This document shows, one piece after another, positions 1-6,302 of a stretch of 10,241 nt of DNA. The translations under genes were made by a program, and so were the position numbers. The notes under the pieces are model-generated. The model had not been told where the DNA came from, did not search any database, and saw only the letters and a program-made list of their open reading frames with translations. The stretch is from an uncultured Actinomyces sp. (GTDB lineage: Bacteria; Actinomycetota; Actinomycetes; Actinomycetales; Actinomycetaceae). Each line of letters begins with the position of its first letter. The first letter of the stretch is position 1. Where the stretch lies: NCBI GenBank assembly GCA_916719935.1, contig CAKAPY010000032.1, positions 1 to 10,241 on the forward strand, written 5' to 3'.

Positions 1-25
1 TTCTGCATTCGGATTCGTTCGCCTT

Positions 26-34
26 GAGAGGAAG
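26..34 (+). promoter_or_regulatory. Ribosome binding site that decides the start of the nuclease gene
   Basis: The purine-rich stretch GAGAGGAAG lies just before two in-frame ATG codons at 35 and 41. Its AGAGGA core (27-32) is only 2 bases from the first ATG but 8 bases from the second. The next gene carries almost the same signal (GAGAGGAA) with 9 bases before its ATG. I therefore prefer 41 as the start. The promoter of this unit must lie left of the window. Confidence 0.6.
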
Positions 35-40
35 ATGCAC

Positions 41-2344
41 ATGCTGCATGCGAAGAATCGGACACTGGTGACCACTCTTGCGACACTCTCGCTCGTGGGG
101 ATCCCCATTGCGGCTTACGCTGACCCGGCGGGAGGTGAAACAGCAAGAAATGATGCACAAACGGCATCTCCCGCGCCCGAGGCCGTAACTACAGCCCCAG
201 AGGAGGCGGCTTCCGTTCCCACTGCTGAGGCCTCGCAAGCTCCGGGCGAGGATCGCGCGACACCAACGCTGGTGAGCATCGGTGATATCCAAACCCCAGG
301 TGATGGAGATGACTCTCACCTGATTAATCAAACCGTTGAAACCAAAGGCGTTGTGACCGCGGCCTATCCCAAGGCAGAGAACGCAAACCTCAAAGGCCTC
401 GAGGGCTTCACCATCCAAACCCCCGGAACAGGTGGAACCTGGGATGCTTCGCGAAGCACCTCTGATGGCCTCTTCGTTTTTATGGGGAAGTCCTCTGCAT
501 CAATGCCTTCCATCGGTGACTGTGTTGTCGTCAAAGGCAAGGTTGATGAATATGCGGGTGTGAAGAATGCAACCGCCTCAACTCAGAGTCTGACCCAATT
601 GGTCCCGCAAAGTATTACTGCAGCCACTGATTGTGATCCCGTTAAACCCACGGAACTGAGCGGTGTACCGACGCAAAAGCAGATGGAAGCGCTTGAATCC
701 ATGCTGGTTCTGCCTAAGGGTACCTGGACAATTACGGATAACTACAAGACGAACCGCTTCGGGACACTCTCGCTAACTCCTGGAACCGAGGTTTTGCGTA
801 CAGCGACCGACGTTGTTGCCCCCGGTGCCGCAGCCCAAGCCTACGAGGCCGAAAACGCCGCTAAAACGATTGATCTGGACGACGCCTCGACCACAGACCT
901 GACGAATTTCAAGCAGAACGGGCACAAAGAACGCTACGCCTACCTGGCCAACGGAGCGCCCGCGCGCGTGGGCTACCACGTCACCTTCACTAAACCCGTT
1001 GTCTTGGAATCACGCTTTGGAAGCTTCGTCTTCCAACCCACGCAGATGACCGCTGGTTACCCCGATCGGTCTCCGGTCACCATCACGGGGGAGCGTCCAG
1101 CTGCTCCAACAGTGAGCGGTGATACCAAGGTTGCAACCTTCAACGTCCTCAACTACTTCTCTGATCTGGGTGAAAACGAACCCGGATGCAAGGGATACGA
1201 GGATCGCGACCACAAGTACGTGACCGATAAGGACTGTAAGGTCCGCGGTGCCTGGTCTTCGCAAGCTTTCGCGAACCAGCAGACCAAGATCGTTCAGGCG
1301 ATTAACACGATCGATGCCGATGTTGTGGGATTGGAAGAAATCGAAAACCCCGTCGCGTCGGGTGTCAGCAGCGACCGTGATGGTGCGCTCAAGAGCCTAG
1401 TCAATGCACTCAACGCAGCTGCCGGATCCGAGGTCTGGGCCTATGTCCCCAGCCCTTCAACCGTTCCTGCGAACGAAGATGTCATCCGTATTGCCTTCAT
1501 CTACAAGAAGGCAAGGATTACCCCGGTTGGTAACTCAGTGATTTTTGATGACCCCGCATACACGGGCCTTGCTCGCCAGCCGCTTGCTCAAGAATTTAAG
1601 CCGATCACTGATGCAAACCACGAGGGCAAGAATTTCGTCGTTATTGCCAACCACTTTAAGTCGAAGGGCTCCGCGCCGAAGAACTTGTCTGGTGCAGAAG
1701 CTGCCGCGAATACCGATAATGGTGACGGGCAGGGTAACTCCAATGGAGTCCGCATCAAGCAAGCCCGGGCGCTTGCTACTTTTGCTCAGCGTTTTGATGG
1801 AACCCCAACTCTGCTTGTCGGTGACTTCAACGCCTATTCCATGGAAGATCCGCTCAAGGTTCTCACCGATGCTGGTTGGACCCACGAGTCAGGTCACGGC
1901 GACTCCTCCTATGTCTATGGTGGTCGCTCGGGATCGATGGACCACGTCTTTGCAAACTCTGCAGCACACCCGCTGATCACTGAAGTGAAGTCGTGGGCCG
2001 TGAACGCGCAAGAGAGCATTGCCTTCGAATACTCGCGTGCCAACTACAACGTCTACTTGGCTTTCGAGGCCGATAACCCCTACCGCGCTTCGGACCACAA
2101 TCCTGAAATCATCGGGTTGAATCTCATCACTCCGATTAACAATCCACGTGTTGCACCGACCAGCGAACCTTCGGGACAGGCTTCCGTCTCCCCGAGCGCT
2201 CCCACGCAACCCTCCCCGCAAACCGCAGCGACTCCGAAGCACTCCACTTTGGCCTCGACCGGTGTCATGGGAAGCATTCCGCTGATTGCGGGAGCTTTAG
2301 CCTTGGCAGCAATCGGTTGTGTGCTGCGCCGTAAGACCCTCTGA
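41..2344 (+). CDS. Secreted, sortase-anchored ExeM/NucH-family extracellular nuclease
   Basis: This 767-residue protein likely degrades extracellular DNA (possibly RNA) at the cell surface. It begins with a Sec signal peptide (KNR, a hydrophobic run, then AYA-D as cleavage site near residue 27), followed by an Ala/Pro/Thr/Glu-rich linker to about residue 75. Residues about 78-200 look like the OB-fold domain typical of YhcR/ExeM nucleases. The endonuclease/exonuclease/phosphatase domain spans about 360-695 and its motifs are all present: FNVLNYF (N368/N371), GLEEIEN (E432/E433), NHFKS (N537, H538), GDFNA (D595, N597), SMDHVF (D634, H635) and SDHNP (D685, H686). The C-terminus carries LASTG (737-741), a membrane segment and an RRK tail, the usual cell-wall sorting signal. 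An ATG at 35 would add two residues, but ribosome-site spacing favours 41. The next gene follows after 33 bases with no terminator, so the two are probably one operon. The family call is firm; substrate preference is inferred. Confidence 0.9.
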   Translation: MLHAKNRTLVTTLATLSLVGIPIAAYADPAGGETARNDAQTASPAPEAVTTAPEEAASVPTAEASQAPGEDRATPTLVSIGDIQTPGDGDDSHLINQTVETKGVVTAAYPKAENANLKGLEGFTIQTPGTGGTWDASRSTSDGLFVFMGKSSASMPSIGDCVVVKGKVDEYAGVKNATASTQSLTQLVPQSITAATDCDPVKPTELSGVPTQKQMEALESMLVLPKGTWTITDNYKTNRFGTLSLTPGTEVLRTATDVVAPGAAAQAYEAENAAKTIDLDDASTTDLTNFKQNGHKERYAYLANGAPARVGYHVTFTKPVVLESRFGSFVFQPTQMTAGYPDRSPVTITGERPAAPTVSGDTKVATFNVLNYFSDLGENEPGCKGYEDRDHKYVTDKDCKVRGAWSSQAFANQQTKIVQAINTIDADVVGLEEIENPVASGVSSDRDGALKSLVNALNAAAGSEVWAYVPSPSTVPANEDVIRIAFIYKKARITPVGNSVIFDDPAYTGLARQPLAQEFKPITDANHEGKNFVVIANHFKSKGSAPKNLSGAEAAANTDNGDGQGNSNGVRIKQARALATFAQRFDGTPTLLVGDFNAYSMEDPLKVLTDAGWTHESGHGDSSYVYGGRSGSMDHVFANSAAHPLITEVKSWAVNAQESIAFEYSRANYNVYLAFEADNPYRASDHNPEIIGLNLITPINNPRVAPTSEPSGQASVSPSAPTQPSPQTAATPKHSTLASTGVMGSIPLIAGALALAAIGCVLRRKTL

Positions 2345-2377
2345 CCCTCACCAACCATCACGAGAGGAACACACAAT

Positions 2378-4678
2378 ATGTTCACCACTTCACGACGAGT
2401 TGCGATTGCAACCGGTGCGGCACTCGCGCTCTTTGCAACACCGCTGACTGCGCTCGCGGAGCCTGCCAGCGACGCCACCCCCACGGCGGAAGCGAGCACC
2501 GAGGCTCCTGCCGCCACCCCCACTGCCGAGGCCTCGGCAAGCGAGGCGACTCCTCACCCGGCCCCCGCAGCCGGAACGGATCGCGGAGCTTCCGATATCG
2601 TCACCTTGGACCTGTACAACCTCACCGATGTACACGGACACATTGAGCCGCAAAAGGATCGCAAGACCAAGAAGATCAGTGAAGCGGGTCTTCCGGCGAT
2701 GAATTGCTACCTCAAGAAGGCAAAGGCAACGAACCCGAACTCAAGCTTCACCCTGTTGGGCGACAATATTGGCGCCTCCCCCTACACCTCTGGTGCGCTG
2801 AAGGATAACCCGACCATTGAAGCGCTCAATACGATGCATGCCTTGGCATCGACCATGGGTAACCACGAGTTGGATATGGGCCAGACTGTCTTCAAGCAGC
2901 GCGTTGATGGCTCAAACCCCTCTGAGTTTGTTCAGACGAACTTCCCCTACCTGGCTGCAAACGTTGACGGAATGGGAACCTGGGGTTCAGGGACTCCGTA
3001 CTTGGGAGAGTACAAGCTGTGGACCTCTCCCTCGGGAGTGACGGTTGCATTTATTGGTGCGATCGCTGGGGACGTGCCCTATAAGCTCAGCCCCGGAACC
3101 ACAGCGGGTTTGACCTTCAACGATCCGATCGCCAAGATCAACACCCTGGCAAAGAAGCTCAAGCAGGATGGAACCGCACAGATCGTCATCGCCATGCTCG
3201 ATGATGACGTGAAGAATAACTACCCGAAGATGAGCGCAGATGTTGACGGCCTCATGGGCGGCGACACGCACGTACCTTACGAGTTCGACCACGTCGATTC
3301 GCCGGTCACGCTCTCCTCTGCAAATCCGCTTCTCGCGGGTGTTGCCTCGGGTTCCTACACGGATAACCTGGGCCTCATCCAGATCTCCTACGACACGGCG
3401 ACTGGAAAGGTCGTTAAGGCCGATACCAAGCTGATCCCCGCTGCAACCGTTTACGAATGCGGTGAAGACCCCGAGACGAAGGCCGTCGTGACTCGCGCGC
3501 AGCAGGCCTCGGCAGTCGCCGGTGCTGAGGTTGTGGCACGGGGCTACACCGAGAGCTTCCACCGCGGTATTTTCGAGGCCCCCGATGGAAGCATCGAAAA
3601 GGGTGGTAACCGCGGTATCGAATCGACTCTGGGCAACCTGGCCGCTGACGCGATGCGCGAAACAATCCGCACACCCGATGGCAACCCCGTCGATATCGGC
3701 ATGATCAATGCTGGCGGTCTGCGTGCAGATCTTGAACCCGGTAGCGATGGCACCATCACCTACAAGCAGAGCTACGACGTCATGCCCTTCTCGAACGAGC
3801 TGGGATACGTGACCATCAAGGGTTCTGATGTGAAGGATGCTCTGGAAGAACAGTGGAAGACGAACCTGAACTCTCAGAACTCGCGCCCGCTGCTCAAGCT
3901 TGGTCTGTCGAAGAATGTTCAGTACACCTACGATGCCTCTAAGCCTTACGGTGAGCGCATTACCTCGCTGCTCGTCAATGGTGCGCCCATTGATATGAAT
4001 AAGGAATACACGGTTGGATCGGTGACCTTCCTTCTTGCTGGAGGCGACACCTTCCCGGCACTGACCCGCGGAACGAAGACGGTTTTGGGTAACCTTGACC
4101 GCGATAAGTTCAACGAATACCTGGGTGCGCACAACGGTATTAAGGCTGCGACCCTCAAGCAGGCAATTGGCGTGACGCTTCCGAGCGATCCGGTGACTCC
4201 CGATCAAGAATTCACCGTGCCTTTGCGTGGCCTGTCCTTCTCCGAGGGCCCCGGAAAGACTCAGAATGTCAAGGTTTCCTTCGGATCGGTTGTCGCCAGC
4301 GCAAGTGTCGATAACTCGCTGCGTGAATTGCATGCCTCTGACGAAGCCTCGATCATTACGACTGATGGTGCAGGTCAGGCAACTTTGAAGGCCTCGCTGC
4401 CGATGTCGGTATGCGCCGCCAAGCCCGAAGGGGGAGTGCTCTCCCTGCCCGTCACCGTTGAGACCGACTTTGGAACCGTCGTTCCCGAGGCCGCAGGTTT
4501 GACTGTGTCGGTTGCTTGCCCAGTCGTTCAGCAGCCTGCATCGACGAACACCGCGGTGAACCCGAAGGCTCCGAAGGGTAAGAAGCTGGCGAAGACCGGT
4601 TCTGTAGCTGGAATTGCAGTCTTGGCCGCTCTTGCGCTGGGTGGTGCAGGGGTTGCTCTGCGTCGCAAGAAGAACTGA
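2378..4678 (+). CDS. Sortase-anchored UshA-family 5'-nucleotidase / metallophosphatase
   Basis: This 766-residue protein should remove phosphate from nucleoside 5'-monophosphates (relatives also cleave UDP-sugars) outside the cell. It has a signal peptide cleaved near ALA-E (residues 26-29), then a low-complexity Ala/Thr/Glu/Pro linker. The metallophosphatase domain (about 77-360) shows DVHGH (D84, H86), GDN (D129), and GNHELD (N162, H163, D166, the last two matching the family's catalytic His-Asp pair). The C-terminal nucleotide-binding domain (about 385-600) shows STLGNLAAD, INAGGLR (443-449) and TFLLAGGDTF (550-559). Oddly, two expected metal-binding histidines are aspartates: AMLDDDV has D275 where the family has His, and GGDTH has D296 in place of the first His of GGHxH; H298 is kept. 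Activity may therefore be altered. The end carries LAKTG (737-741), a membrane helix and an RRKKN tail. GAGAGGAA 9 bases upstream supports the ATG at 2378. It is cotranscribed with the nuclease gene and followed by a terminator. Confidence 0.9.
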   Translation: MFTTSRRVAIATGAALALFATPLTALAEPASDATPTAEASTEAPAATPTAEASASEATPHPAPAAGTDRGASDIVTLDLYNLTDVHGHIEPQKDRKTKKISEAGLPAMNCYLKKAKATNPNSSFTLLGDNIGASPYTSGALKDNPTIEALNTMHALASTMGNHELDMGQTVFKQRVDGSNPSEFVQTNFPYLAANVDGMGTWGSGTPYLGEYKLWTSPSGVTVAFIGAIAGDVPYKLSPGTTAGLTFNDPIAKINTLAKKLKQDGTAQIVIAMLDDDVKNNYPKMSADVDGLMGGDTHVPYEFDHVDSPVTLSSANPLLAGVASGSYTDNLGLIQISYDTATGKVVKADTKLIPAATVYECGEDPETKAVVTRAQQASAVAGAEVVARGYTESFHRGIFEAPDGSIEKGGNRGIESTLGNLAADAMRETIRTPDGNPVDIGMINAGGLRADLEPGSDGTITYKQSYDVMPFSNELGYVTIKGSDVKDALEEQWKTNLNSQNSRPLLKLGLSKNVQYTYDASKPYGERITSLLVNGAPIDMNKEYTVGSVTFLLAGGDTFPALTRGTKTVLGNLDRDKFNEYLGAHNGIKAATLKQAIGVTLPSDPVTPDQEFTVPLRGLSFSEGPGKTQNVKVSFGSVVASASVDNSLRELHASDEASIITTDGAGQATLKASLPMSVCAAKPEGGVLSLPVTVETDFGTVVPEAAGLTVSVACPVVQQPASTNTAVNPKAPKGKKLAKTGSVAGIAVLAALALGGAGVALRRKKN
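2474..2536 (+). repeat. Internal coding repeat (ATPTAEAS twice) in the nucleotidase linker
   Basis: The eight-residue unit ATPTAEAS occurs at residues 33-40 and again at 46-53, a 39-base period, in the linker just after the signal peptide. The DNA is similar but has synonymous differences. A closely matching 18-base stretch (17 of 18 identical to 2518-2535) encodes PTAEAS in the linker of the upstream nuclease at 218-235. The repeats probably act only as a flexible spacer through the cell wall. Confidence 0.7.
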
Positions 4679-4726
4679 AATGGATGCTGTACTCATGAGG
4701 ATCTCACTCTGATTGAGCACTGAATT

Positions 4727-4774
4727 CGCAGGTGGGTGGCATGGCCGTATAGCTGTGCCACCCACTGCGTTTGT
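4727..4774 (+). terminator. Hairpin terminator after the nuclease-nucleotidase unit
   Basis: The arms CGCAGGTGGGTGGCA (4727-4741) and TGCCACCCACTGCG (4756-4769) pair over 14 base pairs with one bulged G, around a 14-base loop, and TTTGT follows. The stem is long and GC-rich but the T run is short. It lies 48 bases after the nucleotidase stop, which fits the end of the first transcription unit. Confidence 0.75.
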
Positions 4775-4938
4775 CAGCTGTGTCAATGTGAGAACGTTTG
4801 TCTTCAAGGCTTCGAAGCTTTTGTGCAAGTGTGCCCACATGTTGAGAGGGCAACCGTGATTCAGAAATGAATAATTACTGCATTTATGCGGAAAAAATGA
4901 ATTTTATAGATTCGTTATCGAGCTGTATCCAATCCGCC

Positions 4939-4967
4939 TTGACACGCCTAATTGTGACGGGTGAAAC
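4939..4967 (+). promoter_or_regulatory. Candidate promoter for the nucleoside importer operon
   Basis: A perfect TTGACA (4939-4944) is followed after 17 bases by TGAAAC (4962-4967), which matches the -10 consensus at only 3 of 6 positions. If real, transcription would start near 4974 and give a leader of about 125 bases. The inverted repeat GCGTcaACGC just downstream (4978-4987) would be well placed for a repressor. An alternative weak pair is TTTATG (4883-4888) with TATAGA (4905-4910). Confidence 0.3.
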
Positions 4968-5086
4968 TCATTAGTGGGCGTCAACGCAGCACACTTATGC
5001 GTTCTCGCAAGCGGTGATGCATGTGCCCATCCTGGGTCTCATCGCATCCTCGCGTCTATCCATCTCTGGATGTACACAACCTATGT

Positions 5087-5093
5087 GGAGGAA
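5087..5093 (+). promoter_or_regulatory. Ribosome binding site of the BMP lipoprotein
   Basis: GGAGGAA ends 7 bases before the ATG at 5101 (9 bases from the end of GGAGG). It fixes this start over the in-frame ATG at 5014, and translation from 5101 gives a classic lipoprotein signal peptide. Confidence 0.85.
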
Positions 5094-5100
5094 ATACAGC

Positions 5101-6198
5101 ATGAAGACCCTCACCAAATTTGTTGCGGTCGCCGGTGTCGCAACTCTCGCGCTGACCGCGTGCTCATCCGGCCAGAAGGCCTCGTCAGAATCTAGCTCCG
5201 CCGCAGCATCGAAGGGCGCAACCTTCAAGGCCTGCGCTGTTTCGGACGCAGGCGGTTGGGACGACAAGTCCTTCAACGAGTCCGCATACAACGGCCTGAA
5301 GGCCGCACAGTCCAAGCTCGGTATTCAGATCAACACGGCAGAGTCCTCCTCCTCGGCAGACTTCGTGCCCAACACCGAATCCATGGTTTCCGATGGCTGC
5401 AACCTGATCATCGGCGTTGGCTTCAACCTCGAGAAGGCGCTCCACGCCTCTGCAAATGAGAATAAGGATGTTCACTACGCACTGGTTGACTCCTCCTTCT
5501 CGGATGATTCCAACAAGACCGTCACCGTCGAGAACGCACGCCCACTGCTCTTCAACACCGCTGAAGCCGCCTACCTTGCGGGTTACGCCGCAGCAGGCAT
5601 GTCCAAGACCGGCAAGGTTGCCACCTTCGGTGGTATCCAGATTCCTTCGGTTACCGTCTTCATGGATGGTTTTGCCGATGGCGTTGCCGCCTATAACAAG
5701 GCCAAGGGCACCAATGTCCAGGTCCTCGGCTGGGACAAGGCAACTCAGAATGGTTCCTTCACCCAGTCCTTCGATGACCAGGCACTGGGCAAGCAGCAGG
5801 CACAGCAGTTCATCGACCAGGGTGCCGACATCATCATGCCCGTCGCCGGCCCCGTGGGCCTGGGCGCAGCAGCAGCTGCGCAGGCTGATGGCAAGACCTA
5901 CATCATTGGTGTTGACTCCGACTGGTACCAATCTGCCCCCGACTACAAGTCGATCGTTCTGACCTCGGTCATGAAGGAAATTGGTGCTTCGGTTGAGCAG
6001 GCCATCACGGACTCCGTGAACGGCAAGTTCACTGCAACCCCCTACGTGGGCACCCTGGAGAACGGTGGCGTTTCGATCGCTCCCTTCCACGATTTCGACT
6101 CCAAGGTTCCCTCGGATCTGAAGGACGAGCTGACCAAGCTCACCGATCAGATCAAGAAGGGCGAGCTGAAGGTTGAGTCCGCAAACTCCCCGAAGTGA
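5101..6198 (+). CDS. BMP-family nucleoside-binding lipoprotein of an ABC importer
   Basis: This 365-residue protein is the extracellular substrate-binding component of a nucleoside ABC importer (BMP/PnrA/NupN family, PF02608). The signal peptide starts MKTLTKF and ends in the lipobox LTAC (18-21), so Cys21 should be lipidated and hold the protein on the outer membrane face. A Ser/Ala-rich linker runs to about residue 40. The ligand-binding region opens with DAGGWDDKSFNE (49-60), the family's hallmark start. Further family-like stretches are GIQIPSVTVFMDGF, a central hinge region, and GVDSDWYQ followed by SVMKEIGASV near the C-terminus. Its codons look more biased towards C-ending and AAG forms than those of the ATPase gene, which suggests high expression. 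It is the first gene of the importer operon and is followed by an intrinsic terminator before the ATPase, which would make it more abundant than the membrane parts. The exact nucleoside preference cannot be read from the sequence. Confidence 0.92.
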   Translation: MKTLTKFVAVAGVATLALTACSSGQKASSESSSAAASKGATFKACAVSDAGGWDDKSFNESAYNGLKAAQSKLGIQINTAESSSSADFVPNTESMVSDGCNLIIGVGFNLEKALHASANENKDVHYALVDSSFSDDSNKTVTVENARPLLFNTAEAAYLAGYAAAGMSKTGKVATFGGIQIPSVTVFMDGFADGVAAYNKAKGTNVQVLGWDKATQNGSFTQSFDDQALGKQQAQQFIDQGADIIMPVAGPVGLGAAAAAQADGKTYIIGVDSDWYQSAPDYKSIVLTSVMKEIGASVEQAITDSVNGKFTATPYVGTLENGGVSIAPFHDFDSKVPSDLKDELTKLTDQIKKGELKVESANSPK

Positions 6199-6214
6199 CG
6201 CGGAAATTTTAGGT

Positions 6215-6254
6215 TGGGGTGCGGTGGTTTTCGACCATCGCGCCCCACTTTTTT
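6215..6254 (+). terminator. Intrinsic terminator between lipoprotein and ATPase genes
   Basis: The arms TGGGGTGCGGTGGTT (6215-6229) and GACCATCGCGCCCCA (6233-6247) form a 15-base-pair stem with three G-U pairs and a three-base loop. AC-free spacing is minimal: one C, then six T residues (6249-6254). It begins 17 bases after the lipoprotein stop. Because the ATPase gene follows at once with no clear promoter, it probably works as a partial terminator that lowers downstream expression. Confidence 0.85.
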
Positions 6255-6286
6255 CGGCTATCCTGAAACGGGAGCTCGATCACGCA

Positions 6287-6293
6287 GAAGGGG
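6287..6293 (+). promoter_or_regulatory. Ribosome binding site for a GTG start
   Basis: GAAGGGG lies 9 bases before the GTG at 6303. No in-frame ATG near the start would keep the complete first beta strand of the nucleotide-binding domain, so GTG is the likely start codon. It is the only non-ATG start in the window. Confidence 0.7.
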
Positions 6294-6302
6294 CGCAGTA
6301 GA

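Larger units (their letters stand above)
4775..5100 (+). promoter_or_regulatory. Gene-free control region upstream of the importer operon
   Basis: This 326-base stretch has no convincing gene. It contains a palindrome (GCTTCGAAGC at 4809-4818), a markedly AT-rich block (4861-4920, 16 G/C of 60), a weak promoter candidate (4939-4967), an inverted repeat GCGTcaACGC (4978-4987) and several small hairpins (4998-5071) before the ribosome binding site of the lipoprotein gene. It is the obvious place for the promoter and regulatory sites of the nucleoside importer. An open frame from 5014 runs into the lipoprotein but lacks a ribosome site and is not the likely start. Confidence 0.6.

Noticed and set aside
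4688..4719. Possible extra hairpin (GTACTCA with TGAGCAC) right after the nucleotidase stop
   Set aside because: The pairing has a mismatch and no T run follows. The much stronger hairpin at 4727-4769 is the better terminator.
2987..4840. Open frame of 617 codons on the minus strand across the nucleotidase gene
   Set aside because: It is antisense to a gene with clear domain motifs, its translation is rich in Arg, His, Val and Cys without a recognisable fold, and it would read through the terminator hairpin. Codon bias of the sense gene (few TTA, CTA, TCA) explains the lack of stops.
5014..5100. Earlier in-frame ATG for the lipoprotein, adding 29 residues that include an LSISGC lipobox-like stretch
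   Set aside because: There is no ribosome binding site before 5014, whereas GGAGG sits correctly before 5101. The real signal peptide with LTAC starts at 5101, so the upstream lipobox is chance.
4974..5195. Small open frame of 73 codons overlapping the lipoprotein start
   Set aside because: It lies in a different frame, overlaps the signal peptide coding region, has no ribosome site and shows no recognisable features.
5185..6090. Open frame of 301 codons on the minus strand across the lipoprotein gene
   Set aside because: It is a mirror of the strongly biased codons of the BMP gene. Its Gly/Val/Leu/Cys-rich translation has no recognised motif.
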